Assembly (NCBI GenBank): GCA_024638355.1
Contig: JAHEKO010000025.1
Span: forward strand, 1-17,485
Reading direction: 5' to 3'
Length of the DNA: 17,485 nucleotides
DNA from: Acidobacteriota bacterium
Lineage (GTDB): Bacteria > Acidobacteriota > Thermoanaerobaculia > Multivoradales > JAHEKO01
The notes beneath the pieces were generated by a model that worked only from the letters and a program-made list of their open reading frames with translations, did not search any database and was not told the origin of the DNA. How positions within the stretch are numbered: position 1 is the first letter of the stretch; each line of letters starts with the position of its first letter. The translations under genes were made by a program, and so were the position numbers. Below are positions 6,912 through 14,072 of this stretch, one piece after another.

Positions 6912-8099
6912 ATGACCACCCTCCTGGTCAGCGAGATTTTCCCACCCAAGATCGGCGGCAGCGGGCGGTGGTTCTGGGAGCTCTATTCCCGCCTGCCCCG
7001 CGATCGCTACGCCGTGGCGGCGGGCAGCGACCCCGGCGACGCGCAAATCGACGCAGCGACCGACCTGAGCATCGAGCGCCTGCCGTTGAGCTTCCCCACC
7101 CGCTTCCTGCGGCCGAGCAGCCTCGGATCCTACTGGCGGGCCGCGCGGCGGCTCCGGCGCTCGGTGGCGCGGCGCGACATCCGGTGGCTGCACGCCGCGC
7201 GCTGCCTGCCCGAAGGGCTGCTGGCCGCCGCCGTTGCGCGCCATAGCGGCATCCGCTATGCCTGCTTCGCGCACGGCGAAGAGGTGAATCTGTCGAACGC
7301 CGAGCCGCGCCCCCGATGGCACCAGCGCCGGGTCTACGAAAGCCGGGAGCTGGGCTGGATCGTAGGAGTCGTCCTGGCCAACGCCGCCTACGTCATCGCC
7401 AACTCCGACAACACGGCGTCGATCCTGACCGAGCGCTGGGCTCTACCCGCCGAGCGCGTCGAGCGGCTCCACCCCGGGGTCGATACCAACCGGTTCACGC
7501 CCGCCGAAGATGACGGGACTCGCGACCGGCTCGGCTGGCGCGGGCGGCGGGTGCTGCTGACGGTCGGGCGGCTCCAGCGGCGCAAGGGGCACGACGTCCT
7601 GATCCAGGCTCTGCCCGAGATTCGCCGCCGGGTGCCGGACGTCCTCTACGCGATCGTCGGCGACGGCGAGGAGCGGGAGAGGCTGGAGCGGCTCGCCCGC
7701 GACCTCGACGTCGAGGACGCGGTTCTCTTCCTGGGCGAGGTAGGCGACCAAGAGCTGGTCGACTGCTACCGTCACTGCGACCTTTTCGTGCTGCCCAACC
7801 GCGAGATCGCGGGCGATATCGAGGGCTTCGGCATGGTCCTGCTCGAAGCGCAGGCGTGCGGGCGGCCGGTGGTCGCGGGCGACTCGGGCGGCACGCGCGA
7901 GACCATGGAACCCGGACGTACCGGCCTTCTGGTGGCTTGCGAACATCCGGGCGAGCTCGGCGAGCGGCTCGTCCGATTGCTGGGCGATCCCGAGCGGCTG
8001 GCCGCGATGGGCGCGGCGGGCCGCACCTGGGTCGAGGCGCGCTTCGGCTGGGACGCCTGCGCGCACCGGGCCGAGGAGATCTTCGAGCGATGGGCGTAG
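6912..8099 (+). CDS. GT4-family glycosyltransferase, PimB-like
   Basis: This 395-residue cytoplasmic or peripheral-membrane GT-B enzyme shows a textbook GT4 layout. The N-terminus LLVSEIFPPKIGGSGRW carries the acceptor-side glycine loop. HPGVDTNRFTP marks the inter-domain linker. TVGRLQRRKGHD contains R220 and K225 for donor phosphate binding, and EGFGMVLLEAQACGRPVV gives the EX7E pair E304/E312. The overall pattern resembles phosphatidylinositol mannosyltransferase-like and LPS-core-like enzymes, but the donor cannot be fixed from sequence. The gene is divergent from the leftward glycosyltransferase operon and overlaps the next gene by 10 bp, so the two are almost certainly co-transcribed and may act in succession on the same acceptor. 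Confidence 0.9.
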   Translation: MTTLLVSEIFPPKIGGSGRWFWELYSRLPRDRYAVAAGSDPGDAQIDAATDLSIERLPLSFPTRFLRPSSLGSYWRAARRLRRSVARRDIRWLHAARCLPEGLLAAAVARHSGIRYACFAHGEEVNLSNAEPRPRWHQRRVYESRELGWIVGVVLANAAYVIANSDNTASILTERWALPAERVERLHPGVDTNRFTPAEDDGTRDRLGWRGRRVLLTVGRLQRRKGHDVLIQALPEIRRRVPDVLYAIVGDGEERERLERLARDLDVEDAVLFLGEVGDQELVDCYRHCDLFVLPNREIAGDIEGFGMVLLEAQACGRPVVAGDSGGTRETMEPGRTGLLVACEHPGELGERLVRLLGDPERLAAMGAAGRTWVEARFGWDACAHRAEEIFERWA

Positions 8100-9259
8100 A
8101 CGAGCCGATCCGCATCGGCTTCGTGCTGCACTCCATGGGGGTGGCCGGCGCCGAGGTGCTGGTAGCCGAGATTCTCGAGCGCGGAGGCGCCGCACTCGCG
8201 CCGACGATCCTCTGTCTCGACGAGGTCGGCGAGCTCGGCCGCGAGCTCGGCGCGCGCGGCGTCGAGGTTGTCGCGCTCGGCCGCCGGCCGGGCCTCGATC
8301 TCCGCCTCGCCGGAAGTATCTTCCGCGCCTGTCGCCAGCGTGATCTCGAGCTGCTGCACGCGCACCAGTACACGCCGTTCTTCTACTCAGCGCTCGCCCG
8401 CATGCGGCCCGGCGCGCGCTTCGAACTGATCCTGACCGAGCACGGCCGCCACTATCCGGATGCGGTCTCGAGCCGCCGGCGTTGGATCAACCGCTGGCTG
8501 CTCGACCGCCAGGCCCAGGCGATCACCGGCTGCTCGGAGTTCAGCCGCGAGAGCCTCGCCGCCGTCGACGGCTTCTCGCGGCGGCGGATCGAGCTCATTC
8601 CCAACGGAGTCGACGTCGAGCGCTACGCCACCGGCGAGCGCTCCGCGCTTCGCCGCCGGCTCGACCTCCCACCCGATCGCACGCTGATCGTGTGCGTGGC
8701 GCGCCTTCATCCGGTCAAGGACCACGACACCCTGGTGCGGGCGTTCGCCCGGGTGGCGGCCGAGCGCCCGGAGACCGACCTCCTCCTGGTCGGCGACGGG
8801 CCGCGGCGCGAGGCGTTGACGCGGCTCGCGTCGGAGCTGGCAATCGACGACCGCGTGTCGTTCCTCGGAGTACGCCACGACGTCCCGGAACTCTTGCAGG
8901 CGGCGGATCTCTTCTGCATGACGTCGCTGAGCGAAGCGGCCTCCCTCACCGTGCTCGAAGCGATGGCCGCCGGCCTGCCGATCGTGGTCACCGCCGTCGG
9001 CGGCAACCCGGAGCTGGTCGAAGAGGGCCGCAACGGTCTGCTCGCCCCGCGCGGCGACCACGAGGCCGTCGCCGGCGCGCTCCTGCGACTGGCGTCGAGC
9101 CCCGAGGAGCGCGCGCGGATGGGCGCCGAAGGACGGCGGCGGGTCGAATCGAGCTACCGGCTCGACCAGACCGTCGACGCCTACCTCGAGCTCTTCCGGC
9201 GGGTCGCGCGCCCGGCGATCCAGCGCGAAGCTCCGACGCCACCGAGAAGGAACAAGTAG
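8090..9259 (+). CDS. GT4-family glycosyltransferase
   Basis: This is a 389-residue GT-B enzyme. The N-terminal half has RIGFVLHSMGVAGAEVLV with the acceptor-loop glycines, LLHAHQYTPFF and a linker IPNGVDVERY. The donor domain has VARLHPVKDHD with R205 and K210, LLVGDGPRREAL, and the EX7E pair E282/E290 (SEAASLTVLEAMAAGLP). The start was placed at the ATG overlapping the previous stop by 10 bp, with GAGGAG at 8073-8078, 11 nt upstream. The frame is open further upstream, but that extension lies inside the preceding gene and is low-complexity and Arg/Gly-rich. The C-terminal tail after about residue 370 is Arg/Pro-rich and lies within the 79 bp that overlap the convergent GT-C gene. It probably adds the next sugar after the 6912 gene product. 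Confidence 0.9.
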   Translation: MGVDEPIRIGFVLHSMGVAGAEVLVAEILERGGAALAPTILCLDEVGELGRELGARGVEVVALGRRPGLDLRLAGSIFRACRQRDLELLHAHQYTPFFYSALARMRPGARFELILTEHGRHYPDAVSSRRRWINRWLLDRQAQAITGCSEFSRESLAAVDGFSRRRIELIPNGVDVERYATGERSALRRRLDLPPDRTLIVCVARLHPVKDHDTLVRAFARVAAERPETDLLLVGDGPRREALTRLASELAIDDRVSFLGVRHDVPELLQAADLFCMTSLSEAASLTVLEAMAAGLPIVVTAVGGNPELVEEGRNGLLAPRGDHEAVAGALLRLASSPEERARMGAEGRRRVESSYRLDQTVDAYLELFRRVARPAIQREAPTPPRRNK

Positions 9260-10569
9260 GGCAGCATCGGAATCCGGCTCCGATAGTAGGCATCCACCCC
9301 GAAGAGAGCCATGCCCGCGCCGAAGTAGGCGATCACCAGGAGGATCAGGAGGGCGAGCTGTCGGTGAGCTTGCGACCGGGCGAGCTGCCAGAGGCCGGCG
9401 GCGGCGAGGACGAGCACCGCCAGCGCGTGGCCGATCTGCCAGCCGAAGGCGGCGACCAGGGCCGGATGATTCGAGAAGAGCCGGCCCAATGCGCTCCGGC
9501 GCAGCCGCAGCAGGTCTCCCAGACCGGGCGGCGTCCAGTCGCGCCCGTGCAGGAGCGCGAGCGCGGGCACGTTGTGCGAGAGGCTCCCCTTGATCAGCCC
9601 CAGCACGCTCGATGCGACGAGCTCGGCCGGATAGCGCGCGAGGATCCGCGGCGCCGCGCGGCGGAGCCGGGCGTCGATCTCCCGCTCGTCGAGCTCGCTC
9701 AGCCAGGGGTTCTGGGCTTCGAGCAGCGTCGGCACGCCGTATTCGGAGACGATCCTCGCCTGCGCCTCGCGCCGATCGACACCGTAATGGAGCTGGTAGG
9801 CGCCGGCCCCGGCCATGTGCACCGTGCCCACCGCGTCGACGCCGCTGACGCGGGCGACCCCGAAGATGCGCTGGTTGCGGGCGATCCAACCGCCGACCAG
9901 GACCAGCGACGGGACGAGTACGAGACAGGCGGCCCGCACCGCCGCCCGCCAACCGACGCGCTTGCCGACGAGCCAGAGCGCCGCGCCGGCGGCGACGAGC
10001 GGCAGATAGAGCCCCGCCGGCCGCGTCAAAGTTGCGAGTGCCAGAGCGAGGCCACCGAGCACCCAGGCTCCAGGCTGCGCCGAGCTCGATCGATCCGGTG
10101 GGCTCGACGGCTCCGGCGGGACGAGCCGCGGCAGAAGGAACGAGAACGCGAGCAGCGTCAGGAACGCGTACAGGGGCTCGGTGAGCGCGGTGAAGTTGTA
10201 GATCGTCGACATCAGATCGGTCGCCGCGAGCAGACCCACCCATAAGGCCGCGCGGGCGCCGAAATAGAGCCGGGCCAGCCGCCAGAGCAGGACGAGCGAG
10301 CCGATCTGGACGAGGATGTGCGTCAGGTAGAGCCCCACCGGCCCGGTGACCACGTCGAGCGCCCCGGCCACCACCGGGTAGACCGGTGTGCGCAGGAAGT
10401 CCGGATCGTAGGGCGGCGCGTCCATTCTCGAGTAGTGCCCCTCGAGCAGCAGGTTGCGGCCGAGTAGCACGTAGTGCCGGGCGTCGGGGGATTCGTTGAG
10501 CCGGTAGTCGAACAGGTAGGCCGGGTAGCGCAGGGCCACACCCGCGAGGATCGCCAGGTTGATCGCCAC
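9181..10569 (-). CDS. GT-C membrane glycosyltransferase (PMT_2/GT39-83 type)
   Basis: This polytopic membrane protein of 462 residues has about ten or more hydrophobic segments, typical of enzymes that use polyprenyl-phosphate sugars on the periplasmic face (ArnT/PMT-like). After the first membrane helix, the first outer loop carries ESPDARHYVLLGRNLL; D29 is the likely catalytic aspartate. It is followed by RTPVYPVVAGAL (about 60-71), the R-x-P-x-YP phrase of this family. The start is uncertain. GTG at 10569 is the only usual start codon, yet the frame stays open to a TAA at 10683-10681 and the hydrophobic helix seems to continue upstream (LVGLC before the GTG). The C-terminal end overlaps the convergent GT4 gene. 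It is divergent from the PcRGLX-like gene. A role in late glycan extension or lipid A/lipid-linked sugar modification is inferred. Confidence 0.85.
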   Translation of the reverse strand: MAINLAILAGVALRYPAYLFDYRLNESPDARHYVLLGRNLLLEGHYSRMDAPPYDPDFLRTPVYPVVAGALDVVTGPVGLYLTHILVQIGSLVLLWRLARLYFGARAALWVGLLAATDLMSTIYNFTALTEPLYAFLTLLAFSFLLPRLVPPEPSSPPDRSSSAQPGAWVLGGLALALATLTRPAGLYLPLVAAGAALWLVGKRVGWRAAVRAACLVLVPSLVLVGGWIARNQRIFGVARVSGVDAVGTVHMAGAGAYQLHYGVDRREAQARIVSEYGVPTLLEAQNPWLSELDEREIDARLRRAAPRILARYPAELVASSVLGLIKGSLSHNVPALALLHGRDWTPPGLGDLLRLRRSALGRLFSNHPALVAAFGWQIGHALAVLVLAAAGLWQLARSQAHRQLALLILLVIAYFGAGMALFGVDAYYRSRIPMLPYLFLLGGVGASRWIAGRATRRKSSR

Positions 10570-10659
10570 ACAGAGTCCGACGAGCCGCCCGAGGTCGCCG
10601 CGCGCGAGACGCGCCAGGCGATCTCTCGTCGCGGGGGCGATCCCTCGGGGAGGTCGAGC

Positions 10660-10687
10660 TTGCCGAGACAGAGCGTGGCATTATAGC
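10660..10687 (+). promoter_or_regulatory. Putative promoter TTGCCG-16-TATAGC, rightward
   Basis: TTGCCG (10660-10665) and TATAGC (10682-10687) are separated by 16 nt, each matching the sigma70 consensus at four positions. The predicted start site is only about 6 nt before the ATG at 10700, so any leader would be too short for a normal ribosome binding site. Confidence 0.4.
10680..10685 (-). promoter_or_regulatory. Perfect -10 consensus TATAAT, leftward
   Basis: The minus strand reads GCTATAATGCC here, a perfect sigma70-type -10 hexamer. It would start a transcript near 10673, about 104 nt before the GTG of the GT-C gene. The -35 region is poor. The same bases contribute to a rightward -10-like box. 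Confidence 0.45.
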
Positions 10688-10699
10688 GGCGGCTCCCTC

Positions 10700-13297
10700 A
10701 TGAGCTCGCTCTCCGCTCCTCTCCTCTACGCACCCCGAGCGCTCTCCGACGCCGCCGCGCGCCGGCGCGAAGAGCCGGTCACTTGCGGCATCCCATGGCC
10801 GGCGGGAGCCGTGCGCGAGATCCATCGCCTGCGCCTCATCGACGCCGCCGGGTCGGAACGCCCACTCCAGGCTCGCACCCTCGATCTCTGGCCGGACGGC
10901 AGCGTGCGCTGGAGCCTGCTCGACTGGCTCGCGCGCGACGAGGACGAGCTTCGGGTCGAGGTGGCGGCGAGCGATGGACCGGCCCCGGAGTCGGGCCCAC
11001 TCACGGTCGAGACGGGAGAGTCGGGAGTCACGGTTGCCACCGGGCGCGCGAGATACGCGCTCTCCGTCGGAGGTCTCTTTCCGTTCGATCGGGTAGAGGT
11101 CGGCGACGGCGAGGCGATCGACCCAGAGCGCAGCGGCATCTCGGCTCGCGACGACGCCAACTGCCCCTATGGCGTCGTCGTGAAGGGCGTCGAAGTCGAG
11201 GAAACCGGGCCGATTCGAGTGACGCTCAAGGTCACGGGGAGCCTCTCCGCGGCCGGGGGCTCGTCCCTGCTGGAGATCACCTCGCGCATCCATCTCTTCC
11301 GCGACGCGGCCTTCGCGAGAATCGTGATTGGACTGACCAATCCCCGGGCGGCCGGGCATCCCGGCGGTTTCTGGAGCCTGGGCAGCGACGGCTCGATCTA
11401 CCTCCGCGATCTGTCCTTCGCGCTGGCGACGCCCTCCGGCTCGGCGGCGAGCGCCGTCGCGCTCTCCGCCGAGCCCTCGATGCCGCTCACCGAGGTCGAG
11501 GCTCCGCTCGAGCTCTTCCAGGCGTCGAGCGGCGGCGAGAGCTGGCGGAGCCGCGCCCACGCCGATCGGTACGGCGAGGTGCCGCTCGCCTTCCGCGGCT
11601 ATCGCACGCAAGCCGGCGCGGCCGAGAGCGAGGGCGCGCGCGCCACGCCGGAAGTCGAGGTCCGGCATTCCGCCGGCTCGCTGGCCGTGTGCGTGCCCGA
11701 CTTCTGGCAGAACTTCCCGAAGGCGGTCGAGGCCGGCGCGGCGGGGATCATCGCGCGGCTCTTCCCGCGCCAGCAGGGGTCGAATCACGAGATCCAGGGC
11801 GGCGAGCAAAAGACGCACGAGCTCTGGGTCGCCTTCGCCGACGATGGCGGCGCCGCCCGATCGATCTCCTGGGCGCGCGACCCGCTCCTCCCCCACTCGA
11901 CGCCCGAGTGGTACGCGGCGAGCGGCGCGATCCCGCAGCTCACCCCGGCCGCGGACGACCCGAATCCGGGCTACATCGAGTTGGTCGGCCAGGCACTCGA
12001 TGGCGAGGACAGCCTGGAGCGCAAGCGCGAAGCCGTGGACGAGTACGGCTGGCGCCACTTCGGCGACGTCTGGGCCGATCACGAAGCGGCCCGGCACGAG
12101 GGCGACGGTCCGCTCATCTCGCACTACAACAACCAGTACGACATGGTCGGCGGCTTTGCCGTGCAGTTCCTGCGCTCGGGAGACCCGCGCTGGCATCGCC
12201 TGATGACCGAGCTCGCGCGGCACGTGGTCGACATCGACCTCTACCACACCGACCGCGACAAGTCGGCCTACAACGGCGGCATGTTCTGGCACACCGTGCA
12301 CTACATCGACGCCGGTCTCGCCACCCATCGCTCCTATCCGCGGGCGCCAGGGGTGCCGGGCGGTGGCCCCTCGTCCGGCCACCTCTACTCGGCGGGGCTG
12401 CGGCTGCATCACCTGTTGACCGGCGATCCCGACGCGCTCGACGCCGTGATCCAGCTCGGCGAGTACGTCATCCGGGCCGACGACGGCCGGCGGACGATCT
12501 TCCGTCTTCTCGACCGGGGAGACACCGGGCACGTCAGTAACTCGGGCTTCGACGACTACCACGGCCCCGGCCGCTCGGGCGCCAATGCCGTCGCCGCCCT
12601 GCTCCAGGCGCACCGGGCGAGCCCAGAAGAGCGCTACCTGGAGAAGGCCGAGCAGCTCCTGAGGCGCTGCATCCATCCCGACGACGACCTCGAGGCGCTC
12701 GAGCTGCTCGACGCCGACCGCAAGTGGTTCTACACGATGTTCCTGCAGAGCCTGGGCGAGTATCTCGACTACAAGATCGAGCTCGGCCAGCTCGACGAAA
12801 GCTACGCTTACGGCCGCGCGGCGCTGCTCCACTACGCGCGCTGGGCCGCCGAGCACGAGTACCCCTACCTCGAAAAGCCCGAGATCCTCGAGTTCCCGAC
12901 CGAGACCTGGGCCGCCCAGGACCTGCGCAAGAGCGAGATGTTCCGGATCGCCGCCCGTCACGCGGACGACGAGCTGCGAGCGCGCTTCCTCGAGCGCGGC
13001 CGCTTCTTCTTCGACGCCGCCGTCGATCGCCTGCGCCAAGAGCCCACGAGCGGCTACTGCCGTCCCCTCGCGCTGCTCCTGTCCAACGGCTGGCGCCAGG
13101 CCTGGTTCGACCGCCACGACCCCGAGCCCGCTCCCGAGCCAGTGGTCCGCGCAGTCGATTTCGGCACTCCCCAGCTCTTCATCTCCCAGAAGCGCCGGGC
13201 GCTGAAGAAGGCCAAGCGGCTCCTGGTGGGCGCGTGGGCGCTGGCCGTGCTGGGGCTGGGGGCGGCGGCGCTGATGTTGTGGCTGGGAGGACCGTAA
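10700..13297 (+). CDS. PcRGLX/YetA-like protein with C-terminal membrane anchor
   Basis: The 865-residue product has the size of Bacillus YetA. Its N-terminal domain matches my recollection of the RIFT-barrel domain of the PcRGLX/YetA family, which includes exo-rhamnogalacturonan lyases (PL26): PVTCGIPWPAGAV followed by LWPDGSVRWSLLDW. Residues about 450-760 read as an alpha/alpha toroid, with aromatic- and His-rich loops such as SHYNNQYDMVGG and YNGGMFWHTVHY that could line a sugar-binding cleft. There is no signal peptide at the chosen ATG or in the open frame back to 10559. The extreme C-terminus has a basic stretch (QKRRALKKAKR, about 830-840) followed by one hydrophobic helix (about 841-862). 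The charge pattern predicts a tail anchor with the catalytic-like domain in the cytoplasm. It may process or bind a uronic acid/rhamnose-type glycan intermediate; activity is not established. Confidence 0.75.
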   Translation: MSSLSAPLLYAPRALSDAAARRREEPVTCGIPWPAGAVREIHRLRLIDAAGSERPLQARTLDLWPDGSVRWSLLDWLARDEDELRVEVAASDGPAPESGPLTVETGESGVTVATGRARYALSVGGLFPFDRVEVGDGEAIDPERSGISARDDANCPYGVVVKGVEVEETGPIRVTLKVTGSLSAAGGSSLLEITSRIHLFRDAAFARIVIGLTNPRAAGHPGGFWSLGSDGSIYLRDLSFALATPSGSAASAVALSAEPSMPLTEVEAPLELFQASSGGESWRSRAHADRYGEVPLAFRGYRTQAGAAESEGARATPEVEVRHSAGSLAVCVPDFWQNFPKAVEAGAAGIIARLFPRQQGSNHEIQGGEQKTHELWVAFADDGGAARSISWARDPLLPHSTPEWYAASGAIPQLTPAADDPNPGYIELVGQALDGEDSLERKREAVDEYGWRHFGDVWADHEAARHEGDGPLISHYNNQYDMVGGFAVQFLRSGDPRWHRLMTELARHVVDIDLYHTDRDKSAYNGGMFWHTVHYIDAGLATHRSYPRAPGVPGGGPSSGHLYSAGLRLHHLLTGDPDALDAVIQLGEYVIRADDGRRTIFRLLDRGDTGHVSNSGFDDYHGPGRSGANAVAALLQAHRASPEERYLEKAEQLLRRCIHPDDDLEALELLDADRKWFYTMFLQSLGEYLDYKIELGQLDESYAYGRAALLHYARWAAEHEYPYLEKPEILEFPTETWAAQDLRKSEMFRIAARHADDELRARFLERGRFFFDAAVDRLRQEPTSGYCRPLALLLSNGWRQAWFDRHDPEPAPEPVVRAVDFGTPQLFISQKRRALKKAKRLLVGAWALAVLGLGAAALMLWLGGP

Positions 13298-13303
13298 GCC
13301 ACC

Positions 13304-13325
13304 GGGACCGGATTGCATCGGTCCC
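13304..13325 (+). terminator. Hairpin after PcRGLX-like gene
   Basis: GGGACCG (13304-13310) and CGGTCCC (13319-13325) form a perfect 7 bp GC-rich stem with an 8 nt loop, 6 nt after the stop codon. No U-tract follows, so it is a weak intrinsic terminator candidate or an mRNA 3'-end hairpin. Confidence 0.4.
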
Positions 13326-13336
13326 CCACGGCCGGC

Positions 13337-13345
13337 TGCTAGACT
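13337..13345 (+). promoter_or_regulatory. Extended -10 element TGCTAGACT
   Basis: TG-C-TAGACT matches an extended -10 box and resembles TGCTACACT before the gene at 16342. It predicts a start site near 13352 and a leader of about 43 nt for the methyltransferase operon. A TTGCAT at 13313-13318 is 21 nt away, too far for a standard -35. Confidence 0.45.
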
Positions 13346-13352
13346 TTCCCTG

Positions 13353-13366
13353 GAGCCGATCGGCTC
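13353..13366. repeat. 14 bp perfect palindrome at predicted transcript start
   Basis: GAGCCGATCGGCTC is its own reverse complement. It begins at about +2 of the predicted methyltransferase-operon transcript, where it could be a repressor operator or a 5-bp-stem RNA hairpin with a GATC loop. A palindrome of this length is expected about once by chance in a window of this size. Confidence 0.4.
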
Positions 13367-13381
13367 ACCGGGGGGTCGGGC

Positions 13382-13386
13382 AGAGG
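13382..13386 (+). promoter_or_regulatory. Ribosome binding site AGAGG
   Basis: AGAGG lies 8 nt before the ATG at 13395, a normal Shine-Dalgarno spacing. It supports that start and contrasts with the apparently leaderless genes elsewhere in the window. Confidence 0.5.
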
Positions 13387-13394
13387 CGCACTTC

Positions 13395-14072
13395 ATGACT
13401 TCCACCGAGTCCACCCGTGCCGCGTTCGACGCCAAGGCCAAGAGCTACGAGGAGGGGCGTCTCGGCGGCTGGTATCGGGCGCAAGGAGAGCTGGTCCTCG
13501 ACCATTCGCGTCTTCAGGCGGGCAGCTCGGTGCTCGACGTGGGCTGCGGCACGGGGTGGCTGCTCCGGCGCATGGCTCGCCGCTACGCCGGGATCACCGG
13601 GCTGGGGGTCGATCTGGCACCGCGCATGGTGGAGGCGGCGCGCGAGCGAGCGCGTGTCGAGGCGGTGGCGGGCCTGAGCTTCGTGGCCGGCGACTGGATG
13701 CGCATCGACCCGCGCCTGCTGGTGGAGGCGAACAGCATAGAATCGGCCGACCTTGTCTGCTGCGTCAGCGCTTTCCACTACTTCTCAGACCCCGCGCTCG
13801 CCATCGAGAAGATGTTTCGAGTCACCAGCCCCGGGGGGCGCCTGCTGCTCCTCGACCGCGCCCGAGACCGTTCGCTCATGACCTTGTTGTGGGAAGCCAT
13901 CCACCGACTGTTGCTGCGCGACATCGTGCGGTTCTATCGGTCGGAAGAGCTCGTGGCGCTGGTCGAGAGCGCGGGCTATGGCGAGGCACGCGTAGCCGCC
14001 GAGATTCGAAAATTCCTTTGGCGCGGAAAGCTCAATACGAGCCTGGTCCTGATCTCGGCAACAAGGCCATGA
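13395..14072 (+). CDS. Class I SAM-dependent methyltransferase
   Basis: This 225-residue soluble protein has a Rossmann-type methyltransferase fold. Motif I, VLDVGCGTG, spans residues 46-54. The acidic residue ending strand 2 is D73 (GVDLAPRM). Strand 4 reads CCVSAFHYF (122-130) and is followed by SPGGRLLLLD (145-154). The N-terminal helix FDAKAKSYEEGRLG is typical of Methyltransf_11/25 members related to UbiE-like and sugar or lipid methyltransferases. It leads a tight operon: its TGA overlaps the ATG of the epimerase/dehydratase gene (ATGA). The context suggests methylation of a sugar or a lipid carrier product made by the locus. The substrate cannot be assigned, since this domain family covers quinones, lipids and sugars alike. 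Confidence 0.85.
   Translation: MTSTESTRAAFDAKAKSYEEGRLGGWYRAQGELVLDHSRLQAGSSVLDVGCGTGWLLRRMARRYAGITGLGVDLAPRMVEAARERARVEAVAGLSFVAGDWMRIDPRLLVEANSIESADLVCCVSAFHYFSDPALAIEKMFRVTSPGGRLLLLDRARDRSLMTLLWEAIHRLLLRDIVRFYRSEELVALVESAGYGEARVAAEIRKFLWRGKLNTSLVLISATRP

Noticed and set aside
5699..6949. N-terminal extension of the 4541-5698 glycosyltransferase
   Set aside because: It lies over the upstream glycosyltransferase in another frame; MADLVLHTRV is a normal GT4 beginning.
8387..13441. 1684-codon leftward open frame
   Set aside because: It runs antisense to three well-supported genes and is Arg/Ala/Gly-rich with no recognisable motif; this is a GC-rich third-position artefact.
13556..14068. N-terminal extension of the SDR gene
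   Set aside because: It is an out-of-frame shadow of the methyltransferase; the SDR cofactor loop starts shortly after the ATG at 14069.
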